Positions 50,588 to 61,915 of a stretch of 62,000 nt of DNA are shown here, piece after piece (positions within the stretch are counted from its first letter, which is position 1; each line of letters begins with the position of its first letter). The DNA lies in the NCBI RefSeq assembly GCF_964340395.1, contig NC_135557.1, positions 21,056,225-21,118,224 on the forward strand, read 5' to 3'. The notes beneath the pieces were generated by a model. That model saw nothing but the letters and a program-made list of their open reading frames with translations, was not told where the DNA came from and did no database searches. The stretch is from Glandiceps talaboti. Lineage: Eukaryota; Hemichordata; Enteropneusta; Spengelidae. Made by a program: the position numbers and the translations under genes.

Positions 50588-51224
50588 TTGAAAGGTTCTG
50601 CTATTCCAACATAAAAACACGCCCTGATAAAAATATTTTTTCGAATTAAGCCGTCGTAAAATGTTAAAATCAACAACAAACGTAGATCAGACGAATCCTT
50701 ATATTATAAAACTTGCATTTCACAAGAGCTGAATAATTTTGACGAAGCGACAAGGACACCACAGTCGGGAATTCCCGAACATTCTTGTGAGTGAAACCAA
50801 CACTTGGAACAGCGGGGATTCCTGTAAACGTGAAATGAAAGCCGAGCTCGGATTGGTCCATAGAGATGACTGGGCATTTCCGAGATATCCCTATTGTCTT
50901 TCATAACTGTCGCAAATTTTACTAACATAAGTCATTTAAAGTCAATAACGTGAATTTTAGGAACTAGAAAGTTAGTTAATCTGTACTGTTCATAGACTTT
51001 CTGTATCGTTCAATATTTCTCTTCAAGTTGGCTTTGCAGCCTTATCCAATCGAAAAAGGTGTAACAAAGACATTTTTATGACAGGCTTCCTTTCAAGATG
51101 GCGGCGCCCTGTTAATGTCCGTGTGGCAACCCAGTCAGAGTTTATGTGTAAATTTGGTGACTCGGCTGAGTTTCAGCCATAATTTTATAAGTCGAAGGAC
51201 GTAGTACATAATTTGGTTACAGGC
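50588..51224. promoter_or_regulatory. Probable bidirectional promoter of USP25/28 and GPR89
   Basis: The start codons of the two divergent genes are 637 bp apart. Within lie AAGATGGCGGC at 51095-51105 (a perfect YY1-type motif, typical near transcription starts), reverse CCAAT in GGATTGGTCC (50850-50859) and CCAAT at 51046-51050. An ETS-like CTTCCGG at 50342-50348 falls just inside USP intron 1. There is no obvious TATA box. The region is richer in CG dinucleotides than its surroundings. Confidence 0.65.
51095..51105 (+). promoter_or_regulatory. YY1-type motif AAGATGGCGGC
   Basis: An exact AAGATGGCGGC, the long form of the YY1 site found just downstream of the transcription start of many housekeeping genes. 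It is about 120 bp upstream of the GPR89 start codon and in sense orientation, which suggests that GPR89 transcription begins close by. Confidence 0.65.
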
Positions 51225-51546
51225 ATGTCGTTCTTTTTGGACTCCGTTGTTATGTTTACATCACAGGTGGGTGTTTTCTGTCATCCGAAACTTGCCGAAC
51301 GGATATGACGATACTTTCGCTGTGATGAAATCCACCGGTCACTGGAATGCGACGTGTCAGACCACTGTCAAATACGAAAGTGTAGAGTAGCATACATGTG
51401 GATATTTTTGTGAATATGGCTTGACATTTTTTACCTGTTATAATTTGTTTGTAATTTGCCTTGGTGACTGTGATTATATTATCATGACTTAAATAATTTG
51501 GTGAATTTGATTTTAATACATAATGACAATAGTAATGAGTCAAATA

Positions 51547-51618
<72 letters not shown>

Positions 51619-53311
51619 CACAATGTGTTTACTATGTTTCATACACAATTTCGCGCCTTCCACTTTTGATGAGGAAAAGACATGTTCAGAACAAATCCCT
51701 TTCACCTTCACCAGTCTAAACTAGGTCAGACAGAATCATGAGAATGATCCAAATTTGCTGGAGGTATGAAAGGTTAGCTTCAATATGTAAATTAGGTGTG
51801 AAAGTACTTGCCAGTCATGTACATCTAACTGTCCACCTTCTCAAATAATGTCATTATCAGGGGAGGTGGGCAGTTGATGAATTTCTGTCAGAACCAGATT
51901 CTGAAGTAACTGATATGTTCAAAACCTATCACTTTCCCATCAAAAGTGGACGAAGAGAGCATGAAAATTATCGTTTCCAGTTTCGTATACATGATGGAAA
52001 AAACGCGGAAATGCGGCATTTCCAGATTTTCGGCAATTTCGTTATGTGTGACCAGCATGTAAACAGAACCAGACATGCCACCCTTTCATGCAGTGGATGT
52101 ATATACTTATATCTAGATATATTTCCTTTTCTTAGGCAGCCCTTGAATTTGAGGGCTGAAAAGTATTGCCTGTCCAATTGGCAAAATCTAGAAAGGATTT
52201 AATCACAATCTGAGTTCGGACAAATGCCCCCCAGACAAATGCCCCGATAGGACTGTTGTTGCCTACGAATAGAGATCAAAAATATCTAGATTTTGGGAAG
52301 TACACTTAAAATATGGGTTTATCACCTTTATTGTATTTTTACCAAAAGCGTGCTTATAAAGCTTATAAGGCGTGCTAATAAAGCCGCTAATGGGGCTGAG
52401 AAAGGCGCATTTGGGGCGGCTTACTTAAAATACGCTCTTTATCACTTGTAAATTGTATTATTGATGAATGGATTGAAGCTGTCTGGGAAGATGTTTAATT
52501 CAACAAAGAAATGTGTGATTTCGGGCGGTGATGTACTGATATTCAAAATGACTAAACTCAAACACAATCATTGTTATATACACATACACATTTTATTTCG
52601 GGCGTTAGACTGAAATTGTGATGACAGTAAAGAAAATACAAACAAAACCATAAATAAAACCATACTTTAAGTACACCACTCGAAATCACACCCATCTTGG
52701 TCTTTTCATTCATAAAACAATAGAAGTGATAAAAACCAAAATCTTGGTTGAGTCGTGAACCATAGTCCTACCGTAGGCATTTGTCCTACGGGGGCATTTG
52801 TCCGGGGGCGTCTGTCCGGGGGGTGTTTTGTCCTGTTACCTCTGATTTCAATCCACATATAATGCTAAAAACCAAAATGTAATATTGAATGTCACACAGT
52901 TTGATTTACATATATTTAGCCATGCCACAGTAAATTAGGTAGCTCTGTTTAAAAGTGACAGAGGAATTTTAATGAGTTTATACGATGACATTAAGAAGAA
53001 GAAAAAATCATATTGGCTCACAGGAATGTAAACCAAACAGAAAAAAAGTCTGTCATACATATTTAACTACACACATATGTACACATAATTTGGATGGAAG
53101 ATAGACTTCTGATACAATTTGATGCATATTGGCATCAGTTGGATATGAGGGAACTTCTTCACTCGATAGTTTTGCAATCACTTCTGGTTATCGTTTTACT
53201 TACAAGAACACAGTTTAGTTTTTAAAAAGTTATGTATTAATATAAAAAATGAAAAAACCCACAGACATAATTAAACAGGTCTCGATAGTAAAAAGGTATG
53301 GTAGGGTACAG

Positions 53312-53370
<59 letters not shown>

Positions 53371-54018
53371 GCAATCAAATTCAGTTCTGGTCATTTATAC
53401 TTCAAGAAATGAGCAATAGTCCTGTATGGCAATACAACTGTTTGGTTTATTTATTTTATAATTGGTTGTATTTTACAGATTTTATTTTTCCTTGGTGGCT
53501 GGGTGTTCTTTATTAGGAAGTTGTACAAAGACTATGAGGTTTGTATTAATTTATTCATTTTGATCCTTGCACAAGAATTTGTAGATGTTCCTCCGAATCT
53601 TATTTTGATTTATACTATATTTGTAATTGATTGTCTGTGTTGTAGGTATGTATGTATGTACGTATGCATGTGTGTGTGTGTGTGTGTGCATGCGTGCGTG
53701 CATGCATGCATGCATGGATATATCGATGTATGCATGCATGCATGTATGCATATGTGTGTGTGTGTATGTATGTGTGCGTGTGTGCGTGCATTCATGCATG
53801 GCTATATGGATGTATGCATACATGCATGCATGCATGTATGTATGTGTATATATGTATGTATGCATGCATGCATGCATGCATGTATGCATGTGTGTATGTA
53901 TGTATGTATGTATGCATGCATGTATGTATGTGTGTATGTATGTATGTATGTATGTATGTATGTCTGTCTGTATGTATGTATGTATGTATGTATGTATGTA
54001 TGTATGTATGTATGTATG

Positions 54019-54052
<34 letters not shown>

Positions 54053-54070
54053 TATATGTATGTATGTATG

Positions 54071-54101
<31 letters not shown>

Positions 54102-57100
54102 ATATGTATGTATATATGTATGTATGTATGTATGTATATATGTATGTATACAATATCTTGCTAGTCTAAAAAGGTCCAATTATTCATTTTGTTTTCTTTT
54201 CAGGTGCACCATACAATAGTCCAGTTGATCTTCTCACTCACATTTGCTTTGTCCTGTACCATGTTTGAACTCATCATTTTTGAAATCCTGGGCATTCTGA
54301 ATTCAAAGTAAGTAAAGGAAAAGAAAGGATCGGTAAAACCTAACTTAAATGTAACTTCCAGGTTGTCAGTGAGTACTGAAGATACAGCCTAGTCAAAATT
54401 TGTATAAAGGATTAAAATAAAGATGTTAGAAAAGTGAACATTTAGGACCTAAATCAATGATTGTTTTCAGTTTAGATTCAGAAAAGTGAACATTTAGGAC
54501 CTAAATCAATCATAATAAGTGGTTATATAGACAAATCTGTCAGTATTATTCACACCTATAGATTATGAGTTTGAATTCAAATTGATGTTTTCTGTTCAGA
54601 AGTTTTATTTCAATGCAACAAGGAATATTAGCCTAAAAGATCCAGGCATTCCTTCTGCTTATATAATGAGCTCTCCAGTGTGTCCTCTCATGATAGCCAA
54701 ATTTTGTTGTTGTGGGTCAGTATGATAAAGACTTTCTTTTGAGTCACCACATAGTAAGAGATAGGTGAAGACCAAATTTAGGTGTGTCACTAGAAATTGT
54801 GTGTATCAGTGGTGCATCAAATTGGCTTAGAGGACACACTGATGCTCTCTGGGGTAGTGTGTAGTGAGTGATTGCATAAGCAAACCAACAACTGAATCTT
54901 TTAGACAACAAGGAGTATATGAAGGAAATAGTAAAGAGGAACGTTCTTAATTGATTTTAAAGCTTAAACCTATCCACAGTATTAGACTACTCTCATATTT
55001 ACCAGTGTTTTATTTAAGGGCGGTAAGTAGGTAAAATCTACCGGGGTTCCCACATCATTTTACCAGGGTTCCCCACCTAAACTATGATACATTGCATGCG
55101 AAGCACTACCAGTGTTACCTCTTTCCCCCTTTCTGTTACCGGGGTTCCCAAACCTTAGCAAAAACACTGTTTACAAATTGATAGAGATCACCACAAAAAA
55201 GACAACAATTTAAAATATATCATAATTAATATGAATTGCATTGGCTATTGCCATACAAGTTGTATGATATAGATCACAAGAAATATGTCAAAATTATAAA
55301 ATTGGCATAAAAAACTAACTATTAAATACAAACTTCACTAGCTATTGCCATACTAGTTGTATGGTCCATTACTATAGTACCACCTGTTACAAAAAATATG
55401 GCTCCATAACTCTTAGTTGTATTATTCAGAGATTACAGGTCATCTGAGGTCATCATCTAGTCATGTGATTTATCCTTATTCAGCCTGAAGTGACAGTGCC
55501 ACAGTACAATAATTTTATAGTGACAGCTGGGTAGTTACTGATATTGTTAGAATATTTTTGATTATCGTGTAATCTGTTTCTGGAGAAGTATGTGGAGCGA
55601 GCAGCTTGATGGCTATTCATATGTCATGGGTTATTCAAATCCACGTAAATGTGACACTAGAGATTTGAATAAAACCATGGATACGGTTATGAATGTATGG
55701 TGTCATTCTAATTTATGTAAATGTAACTCTAGTATTTACATAAATTTGGATACAATCATGAATGTATGGATTACATGTATTTCAAATTTATGTAAATGTC
55801 ACACTAGTATTTACATAAATTTGAATAAAACCATGTATACAGTCATGAATGTATGGTGTTATTCAAATTTATTTAAATGTAACACTAGTATTTACATATA
55901 TTTGAATAAAACCATGGATACAGTCATGAATGTATGGCTTATTTCAAATTTATGTAAATGTAACACTAGTATTTACATATATTTGAATAAAACCATGGAT
56001 ACAGTCATGAATGTATGGCTTATTTCAAATTTATGTAAATGTAACACTAGTATTTACATATATTTGAATAAAACCATGTATACAGTCATGAATGTATGTC
56101 GTTATTCAAATTTATGTAAATGTTACAGTACTAATTGACATGTAGATCTAAGTGAGAATATATCAATGGTATCAATTACTTGCACATTATTAATGTTTTG
56201 TTCCCAAAGATCTAAGGGAGAATATATCAAGTGTTAATTATTCATACATTGTTAATGTTTTCTTCCCAAATATCTAAGTGATAAAATATTAAAAATGGTA
56301 TAATGTACTAATTCGTATATTACTATTGACATTTTCCTCCCAAAGATCCAAGGTAGAAACTACCAGTAGTATTATTTACTCATTTATAAGTGATTAATCT
56401 TTTCCTCCCATCAATTTATGAGAGAAAATACCAGTAGAATTAGTTATTCATGCATTAATGTTTTCCTCCCATCAATTTATGAGAGAAAATACCAGTAGAA
56501 TTAGTTATTCATGCATTGTTAATGTTTTCTTCCCATCAATCTATGAGAGAAAATACCAGTAGAATTAGTTATTCATGCATTGTTAATGTTTTCTTCCCAA
56601 AGATCTAAGGGAAGAAATATCAGTAGAATTAGTTATTCGTGCATTGTTAATGTTTTCTTCCCAAAGATCTAAGGGAGGAAATATCAAGGTGTTAATCCTC
56701 TCTTTACCAGGGGATATTTGTTTGTAGCACACAAAAAAATTACAAATTGGGAAAACAGGATTAATTATTCATGCACTGTTAATGTTTTCTTTTCATCTTC
56801 AGTTCCAGGTATTTTCATTGGAAGTTGGATCTATTTGCTATTCTATTTACAGTCATATTTGTCTTACCATTTTACATGGCTTATTTCACCTTGAGTAACA
56901 TCAGATTTGGTAAGTATCCATGGCAACGTGTTACCATGGTAACAGTCATATTAATCTTACCATTTTACAAGGCATATTTCACCTTGAGTAACATTAGATT
57001 TGGTAAGTATCCATGGCAACATGTTACCATGGTAATGGTCATATATGTCTTTACCATGGTAACAGTCATATTTGTCTTACCATTTTACATTGCCTATTTC

Positions 57101-57670
57101 ACCTTGAGTAACATTAGACTTAGAAGTTTCCATGGCAACATGGACCACACTACACTGTACCTTGTAGTTGTATTTTCTTAGCCATGTATAGGCATGTTTG
57201 ATACAACTGAGAGTCAAATCCAGCTAAGTACGTCAACCAATGTTTTAAATTACCGTCTGTCTTGTTATGAACACACATATATAATTTCAGTAATTCTCAA
57301 ATGACTTGTAGCTGAAACTCGTCTAAAATCTTCCAGATACCACAAAAGTTCAATTTCTGCAGTTAATTAAAATTTTATAATGTTTGATAATTTACTGTGC
57401 TTTGTTTTTTCTAAATTCTCACAGTCCAAAAGAATCGTATGATAATTATACTAACGATGGCTGCCTGGCTGATATTTATGTATTTCTTTTGGAAACTTGG
57501 TGATCCATTCCCCATATTGAGTCCTAAACATGGTGAGAACTATTTGATTTAACTTTTTATCATCTTCTGAAACAACACTTGATTAAACTATGATAGGAAA
57601 TAATGTCTTGCTAATTCAAGAGTGATATAATGTATCGTTTAACGATAATAGTGCAACATGTACCTCACGA

Positions 57671-57721
<51 letters not shown>

Positions 57722-60700
57722 CAGGGATGAACAAATCATTTTGTGAACTGGTGGTCCCCGGACCATTGCCTTAAAAAATCCAGTGGTCCTGCTGAAAGAA
57801 TTAGTGGTCCAAGGTCCCGCTAATGTGAAACATTAAATCTTAGCTATGAATCTGTATATTCAGACGACTTTTTAACATAGCTATTAACAGTAAGGTACTG
57901 GTCTGATGGACCAGACAAGGTAAAATTTGTGTGGTCCGCCCAAAAAAATCGCTTGCCCTGGACCCAGGACCAGTGGATTTGTTCACCCCTGATAATGAAG
58001 AAGATTCATACCACATCTGTCCTCTCTACATTGTAGAACTCTAGGTACAATTATATACTTACTATCACCTCTTGCAAAGAACTGTAATAATAGCAAAAAC
58101 ATACCCACCTCTTGGGGAGCATACCGTCTCTGCAGCCAGTGAGACTTAGAGGATTTAAGTTGTCCCTTGTTCAACCAGTTCAGGTCCCTATGATATACCT
58201 CCTTGGGATCTATTCACTTGGACATATGACTACAACAGACAAATATGTTTGAAAACTCACCTGTGCCTTGTTATGATATGAGTCTTAGACTTTCCCGACT
58301 TTCCTACATCTATGACAAACCATAGACCCTCCACCAGGGTCTATGGACAAACCAGTCTCGGGTGAATCAGGCAGACCCTTGCATTGATTTCACTCGTAAA
58401 TCAATCATTGATATTTTTATGTGTTTTTCCTCTCCAAGGTATATTTTCTATAGAGCAAGGTATAAGCCGTGTGGGAGTAATTGGTGTCACATTGATGGCA
58501 CTTTTATCTGGTTTTGGTGCAGTCAACTGTCCCTACACCTATATGTCTTATTTCATGAGGTAAGTTTCAATACATTATGTATCTGTCATTACTTGCATTT
58601 GGGAAGTGTATAACCACAGGAAAAGGATGAATAATTCATTTTGTGCTTGCAAGTTTCCAGATTTCTAACATTATTTTCTTATTTTCTGTATATTTCAAAT
58701 AAACTTTTGAATATTACCATCATATCTATTGTTTCCTCTGACTGATTTTTGTATTTCCTCCCATTATTGTTTTATCAGAGATTACCAACTTTGCATTAAT
58801 TAGCAGATTGCTAATCCTAGAACAAACTCATGGCATATTTGCCTAATTAACACATTGCATGAGTGAAAATATCTACTTATCCGATTAATGGAAGTCCATT
58901 AGTCGGATCCATAGATGTTTACACTAGTGGTGTATGCTGGTGGCATTTTCATTGCAGTACAGTGCAGTACATATACCCCAGAGATTACTTGTATCGTTGT
59001 GTGTACATATTTGTGGTATTTGCATTACATTGCATATAATAAAACCAATACTGCTACATGTATGCAAATGAGTACTCAAACATTCCATAAGAAGTCATGT
59101 GATAAGGAAATGTGCTGAAAGTAACTTTTCATGAGTCACTGAGAGTGAAATCAGCCTCACAGCTGTCTCCTTCCATTTTCAGTGGTAATATGATATTTTC
59201 CCTTATGTTCTATGTATGTTTCCTTATACTCTTTATACAGACATGTATCTGATGGTGATATCCAAGCCCATGAAAGGAAGTTTATGCAAATTATGGATAT
59301 GATAATAACTAAGAAGAAAAGGTATAGTAGAATAGAATAGAATAGAATAGAATAGAATAGAATAGAATAGAATAGAAATTGATACTTGACTCCATTTTAG
59401 TAGTAGTAGTAGTGGTGGTGGTGGTGGTGGTGGTGGTGAGGGTGGTAGTAATAGTAGTTGTAGTTACAGGAGGTGAATACTGTATAGTATTTTATTTAGT
59501 TGTAGTAGTAGTAGTAGTAGTAGTAGTAATAGTAAAGCTACCTTCGTATTGGAATCTAGTTTTTTAAGCAAGAAGAAAAGAAAAGTGTTATCAAGTAAAG
59601 TTAGTCCAAATTACAAAATAAAATGATTTTAAGTCAATTTTTCATTTTATATTTATATTAATAAATTGACTTTTAAAAACATGTACTTACAATAATTTAC
59701 CCATGATGTCTTGTCTTAATCAGGATTGCCATTGCAGAGAGAGAAAGTCTACAGAGAGCTGCTAGTGGGACTCCAAAACACAGTGGGATATGGGGAATGT
59801 TGAAAAATGTAACTGGATCAAGTGGTAAAGAAAGTATCCTTACAGAAGTATTAATCTTTATCTAGGTTTTGAGGACCAAAATTGTATGGCAAAAGGCAAT
59901 CACATTAAAATCTGATGTTGTGAAAGTGGCTAGATATCGTTATTTACCTCTATTTCCATCATTTTGTGACATTTGTTTTCTTTCGGGTGTTTGCCACCTT
60001 CCCACATCTGACCTTGTGTAATAAAAAATCTTGTTTGAATCTCAAGGATCTTGAAAGGTTTCTTCAACCAAATACACAAGAATTTCAATTACACAGGGTC
60101 AGATGTGAGAAGGTGGCGATTACCTTGAACAAAACAAAATGAGACAAAATGATGGAAATAGAGGTAACTAAAGACATCTAGCTGCTTTCACCACATCAGA
60201 TTGGGCAGAAGGGTCTGATTTTAGGAGGGTCTGTATTAAGTACTACCAACATACACAAACCCCTGTCCTGACCATAAACCTTTTCTGAGATTTTATCAGA
60301 TACCCAATGTAGCTTAAAAGCTTGGAAACTTCATTTTAATCACATTACAGTGAATTGACAGTGAAACATGAATACTGTATGTGCCAAAAAAAAATCTGTC
60401 AGATCACTAAGACTTGTAAAGTCAGATTGCAAAACAACTATACCAGTATTTTGTTCTTTGTATAAACTTTGGTAAATTCTAGGCAAAGAGAGTAGTTAAT
60501 TATTATCTTAATGTTCCTGTAATAACATAATAATATAATAATGTTGGGGTTTTTTCATACAGCACCTTCCCAGTTTGTGCTCAAAGCACTTTACAATTAT
60601 TACTCCTGGCTTGGATATATAGATCTATTTTCTTCCTCAGCTCCCTGGGAGCATACAATCCATTGCAGCCTTTATAAGTGCATAGGATTAAAGCCTTCAC

Positions 60701-61538
60701 ATTGCAACCTCTATCCTACCAGCTTAGTTGACTGAGGCACAGTCAAGGTTCAAATCTTGTCCAAGGATTTTAGCCATTCAGAAACAAATGGCAGCAATAG
60801 GGCTTGAACCTGCAACTTGCAGATTACAAGCCAGCCACTCTAACCATTCACCCATCATGAATCCTCAACCTGCAACCTGCAGATTCCTAGCCAGCCACTC
60901 TAACCATTCACCCACCATGACTCCACAACCTACAACCTGCAGATTCCTAGCCAGCCACTTTAACCATTCACCCATCATGACTCCACAACCTGCAACCTGC
61001 AGATTCCTAGCCAGCCACTCTAACCTTTCACCCACCATGACTCCACAACCTACAACCTGCAGATTCCTAGCCAGCCACTTTAACCATTCACCCACCATGA
61101 CTCTACAACCTGCAAATTCCTAGCCAGCCACTCTAACCATTCACCCATCATGACCACTGTATCCCACTATACAACTAGCACTTTATTTTACCTTAACTTG
61201 TTAACTTAGATATAAGTCAATTACAACAAGAAGTGAATGCGTATGAAGAACTTAGTAGACAACTCTTCCTGGAAGTTGTGGATCTACATAATACAAAGGT
61301 TAGTCATTTATATATTATATTGAAACTATTCTATTTTCAGAAGCAAACTTATAATTGATTGTCAACAGTATTATGTTTACAGAAGCATACTTACCATTGA
61401 TTGCAATTGACAAAGCTGAAACAATCAATCAATGATAGTCAGTGATAAGTATGCTTCTGTAAATAGAAACTATAAGTAACTTGAAATACATATAACAAAT
61501 TAACACCCCCCCAAAAAAAAAAAAAATTAATTAATTAA

Positions 61539-61570
<32 letters not shown>

Positions 61571-61915
61571 TATGTATAAGCTTATGTTTAAATTTATCAT
61601 TTTTATGAATTCCCCAGAATATCAACAAATAAAAATTCATAGAGTATTACAATGAAATGCTGACAAACTCAGCTCTTTAAAAAGAGAACATAACTGGACA
61701 CGTTTATTTTCTTATTTCTGTTTCAGGAAAGAATATTATATTCACGGACATTGCAGGGCAAATATTTTAATTTTATGGGATATATATTCTCTATGTATTG
61801 TATGTGGAAGATTATTATATCAACAATAAACATTGTATTTGATCGTGTCGGTAAAACGGATCCTGTCACCAAGGGAGTCGAAATAGCTGTCAACTACTTT
61901 GGGATACAGTTTGAT
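51225..61915 (+). CDS. GPR89: GPR89 / Golgi pH regulator, coding exons 1-10 (3' end outside the window)
   Basis: A multi-pass membrane anion channel of the Golgi that helps set luminal pH; plant homologues are GTG proteins. Coding exons: 51225-51266, 53479-53538, 54204-54307, 56803-56909, 57425-57532, 58439-58559, 59241-59321, 59724-59824, 61210-61298, 61727-61915, joined in consistent phases to about 334 codons, against 455 aa in human GPR89. Conserved blocks in order: [148 protein letters not shown]. Five membrane segments are complete before the cytosolic coiled-coil part (exons 7-9). Exon 10 ends GAT/gtaagt and the remaining exons lie to the right. The 3' part of exon 4 is duplicated in the intron. 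Confidence 0.95.
51548..51614. repeat. AT microsatellite
   Basis: About 65 bp of AT/TA repeat in GPR89 intron 1. Confidence 0.95.
52217..52833. mobile_element. GGACAAATGCCCC element with ~50-bp TIRs, family H
   Basis: The left end reads GGACAAATGCCCCCCAGACA, then AATGCCCCGATAGGAC. The right end, reverse-complemented, gives GGACAGACGCCCCCGGACAA, then ATGCCCCCGTAGGAC and GCCTACGG. Within each end the motif GGACAAATGCCCC is itself repeated. The interior (about 520 bp) has no coding frame. It is probably a non-autonomous DNA element; the superfamily is not determinable because no clear target duplication is visible. Confidence 0.75.
53311..53371. repeat. TTG microsatellite
   Basis: About 20 copies of TTG in GPR89 intron 1, shortly before exon 2. 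Frames give poly-Cys, poly-Val or poly-Leu and are artefacts. Confidence 0.95.
53643..54150. repeat. GTAT / GCAT / GT compound microsatellite, ~500 bp
   Basis: A long tract of ATGT/TGCA/GT units between GPR89 exons 2 and 3. Frames remain open on both strands for up to about 200 codons (CMYV, YIHT), but these are simple-sequence artefacts. The tract starts close to a GTAGGTATGTATG. Confidence 0.97.
54675..54840 (+). mobile_element. AGTGTGCCCTC element, family C, copy in GPR89 intron 3
   Basis: 166 bp from CAGTGTGTCCTCTCATGATA to GGCTTAGAGGACACACT, with terminal inverted repeats AGTGTGTCCTCT. It is the most symmetrical copy in the window. Internal text (GAGTCACCACATAGTAAGAG) matches the other copies. 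Confidence 0.8.
55600..56140. repeat. ~81-bp minisatellite with 15-17 bp stem hairpins
   Basis: About six to seven units of the type ACCATGGATACAGTCATGAA, TGTATGGCTTATTTCAAATT, TATGTAAATGTAACACTAGT, ATTTACATATATTTGAATAA. The core TTCAAATTTATGTAAAT ... ATTTACATAAATTTGAA is a perfect inverted repeat in the copy at about 55788-55826. The 81-bp period keeps one frame open for 182 codons without making it a gene. GPR89 intron 3. Confidence 0.9.
56160..56800. repeat. ~60-77 bp minisatellite ending at the GPR89 exon 4 acceptor
   Basis: Units contain TTATTCATGCATTGTTAATG, TTTTCTTCCCAAAGATCTAA, GGGAGAAATATCA. The last copy, ATGCACTGTTAATGTTTTCT, TTTCATCTTCAG, is the actual acceptor tract of exon 4 (56803). 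The other units look like decayed copies of that acceptor. Confidence 0.8.
56803..56909 (+). CDS. GPR89: GPR89 exon 4
   Basis: Acceptor ATCTTCAG/TTCCAGG, donor GATTTG/gtaagtat. It encodes [20 protein letters not shown] and [15 protein letters not shown], a transmembrane hairpin. The sequence from ACAGTCATATT to the donor recurs twice in the following intron. Confidence 0.93.
56942..57140 (+). repeat. GPR89: Two extra copies of the 3' part of GPR89 exon 4
   Basis: Segments beginning ACAGTCATAT at 56942 and 57062 repeat the exon segment that begins at 56849 (spacings 93 and 120). They encode [15 protein letters not shown] and [14 protein letters not shown]. Copy 2 keeps the donor GGTAAGTATCC; in copy 3 it is lost (AGACTTAGAAGTTTCC). 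Each is followed by CCATGGCAAC, and GTTACCATGGTAAC palindromes lie at the joints. Confidence 0.9.
57672..57721. repeat. GAT microsatellite
   Basis: About 17 GAT/ATG triplets, directly followed by the family F element at 57722. Confidence 0.95.
57722..57991 (-). mobile_element. CAGGGGTGAACAAATC element, family F, copy 2
   Basis: Reverse-orientation homologue of 45309-45579, 270 bp, beginning CAGGGATGAACAAATCATTT and ending GATTTGTTCACCCCTG. It is inserted at the end of a GAT microsatellite, which obscures the target duplication. GPR89 intron 5. Confidence 0.82.
59328..59545. repeat. AATAG and GTA/GTG microsatellites
   Basis: About nine copies of AATAG directly after the donor of GPR89 exon 7 (59321), followed by GTA and GTG triplet runs. 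The poly-Val frames are artefacts. Confidence 0.93.
59909..60202. mobile_element. ~294-bp foldback element, family I
   Basis: Arms AATCTGATGTTGTGAAAGTG (left, 59909 to about 60022) and the complement at 60090-60202 pair over about 110 bases with mismatches, including ACCTCTATTTCCATCATTTT and CACATCTGACC. Around 65 bases separate them. It is non-coding and lies in GPR89 intron 8. No clear target duplication is seen. Confidence 0.78.
60560..61165. repeat. Interspersed repeat expanded into a ~57-60 bp minisatellite
   Basis: The left part (60560-60790; CCCTGGGAGCATACAATCCA, TTGCAACCTCTATCCTACCA) is homologous to 31240-31420 in the USP gene. Its end has been amplified about seven times into units of AACCTGCAACCTGCAGATTC, CTAGCCAGCCACTCTAACCA, TTCACCCACCATGACTCCAC (60790-61150). 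GGTTCAAATC near 60749 resembles a pol III B box, so a SINE origin is possible. Confidence 0.75.
61727..61915 (+). CDS. GPR89: GPR89 exon 10, last exon visible
   Basis: Acceptor TGTTTCAG/GAAAGA; 63 codons in phase 0; donor TTTGAT/gtaagt. It encodes [36 protein letters not shown] and the NYFGIQFD end, among the most conserved parts of the family. The rest of the gene lies beyond the right edge. Confidence 0.95.

Larger units (their letters stand above)
51267..53478. other. GPR89: GPR89 intron 1
   Basis: No other gene seen. It contains an AT microsatellite (51548-51614), a long-TIR element (52217-52833) and a TTG microsatellite (53311-53371). It ends in a normal acceptor (TTTTACAG). Confidence 0.85.

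Noticed and set aside
53503-54219. Open frames of 125-238 codons on both strands
   Set aside because: They run through a GTAT/GCAT microsatellite and give CMYV or YIHT repeats; only the real GPR89 exons on each side have splice signals and homology.
55590-56138. 182-codon frame with repeats
   Set aside because: An 81-bp minisatellite period keeps the frame open; it is in a GPR89 intron.
56825-57181. Separate 118-codon membrane protein
   Set aside because: It is GPR89 exon 4 plus two intronic partial copies of it, not an independent gene.
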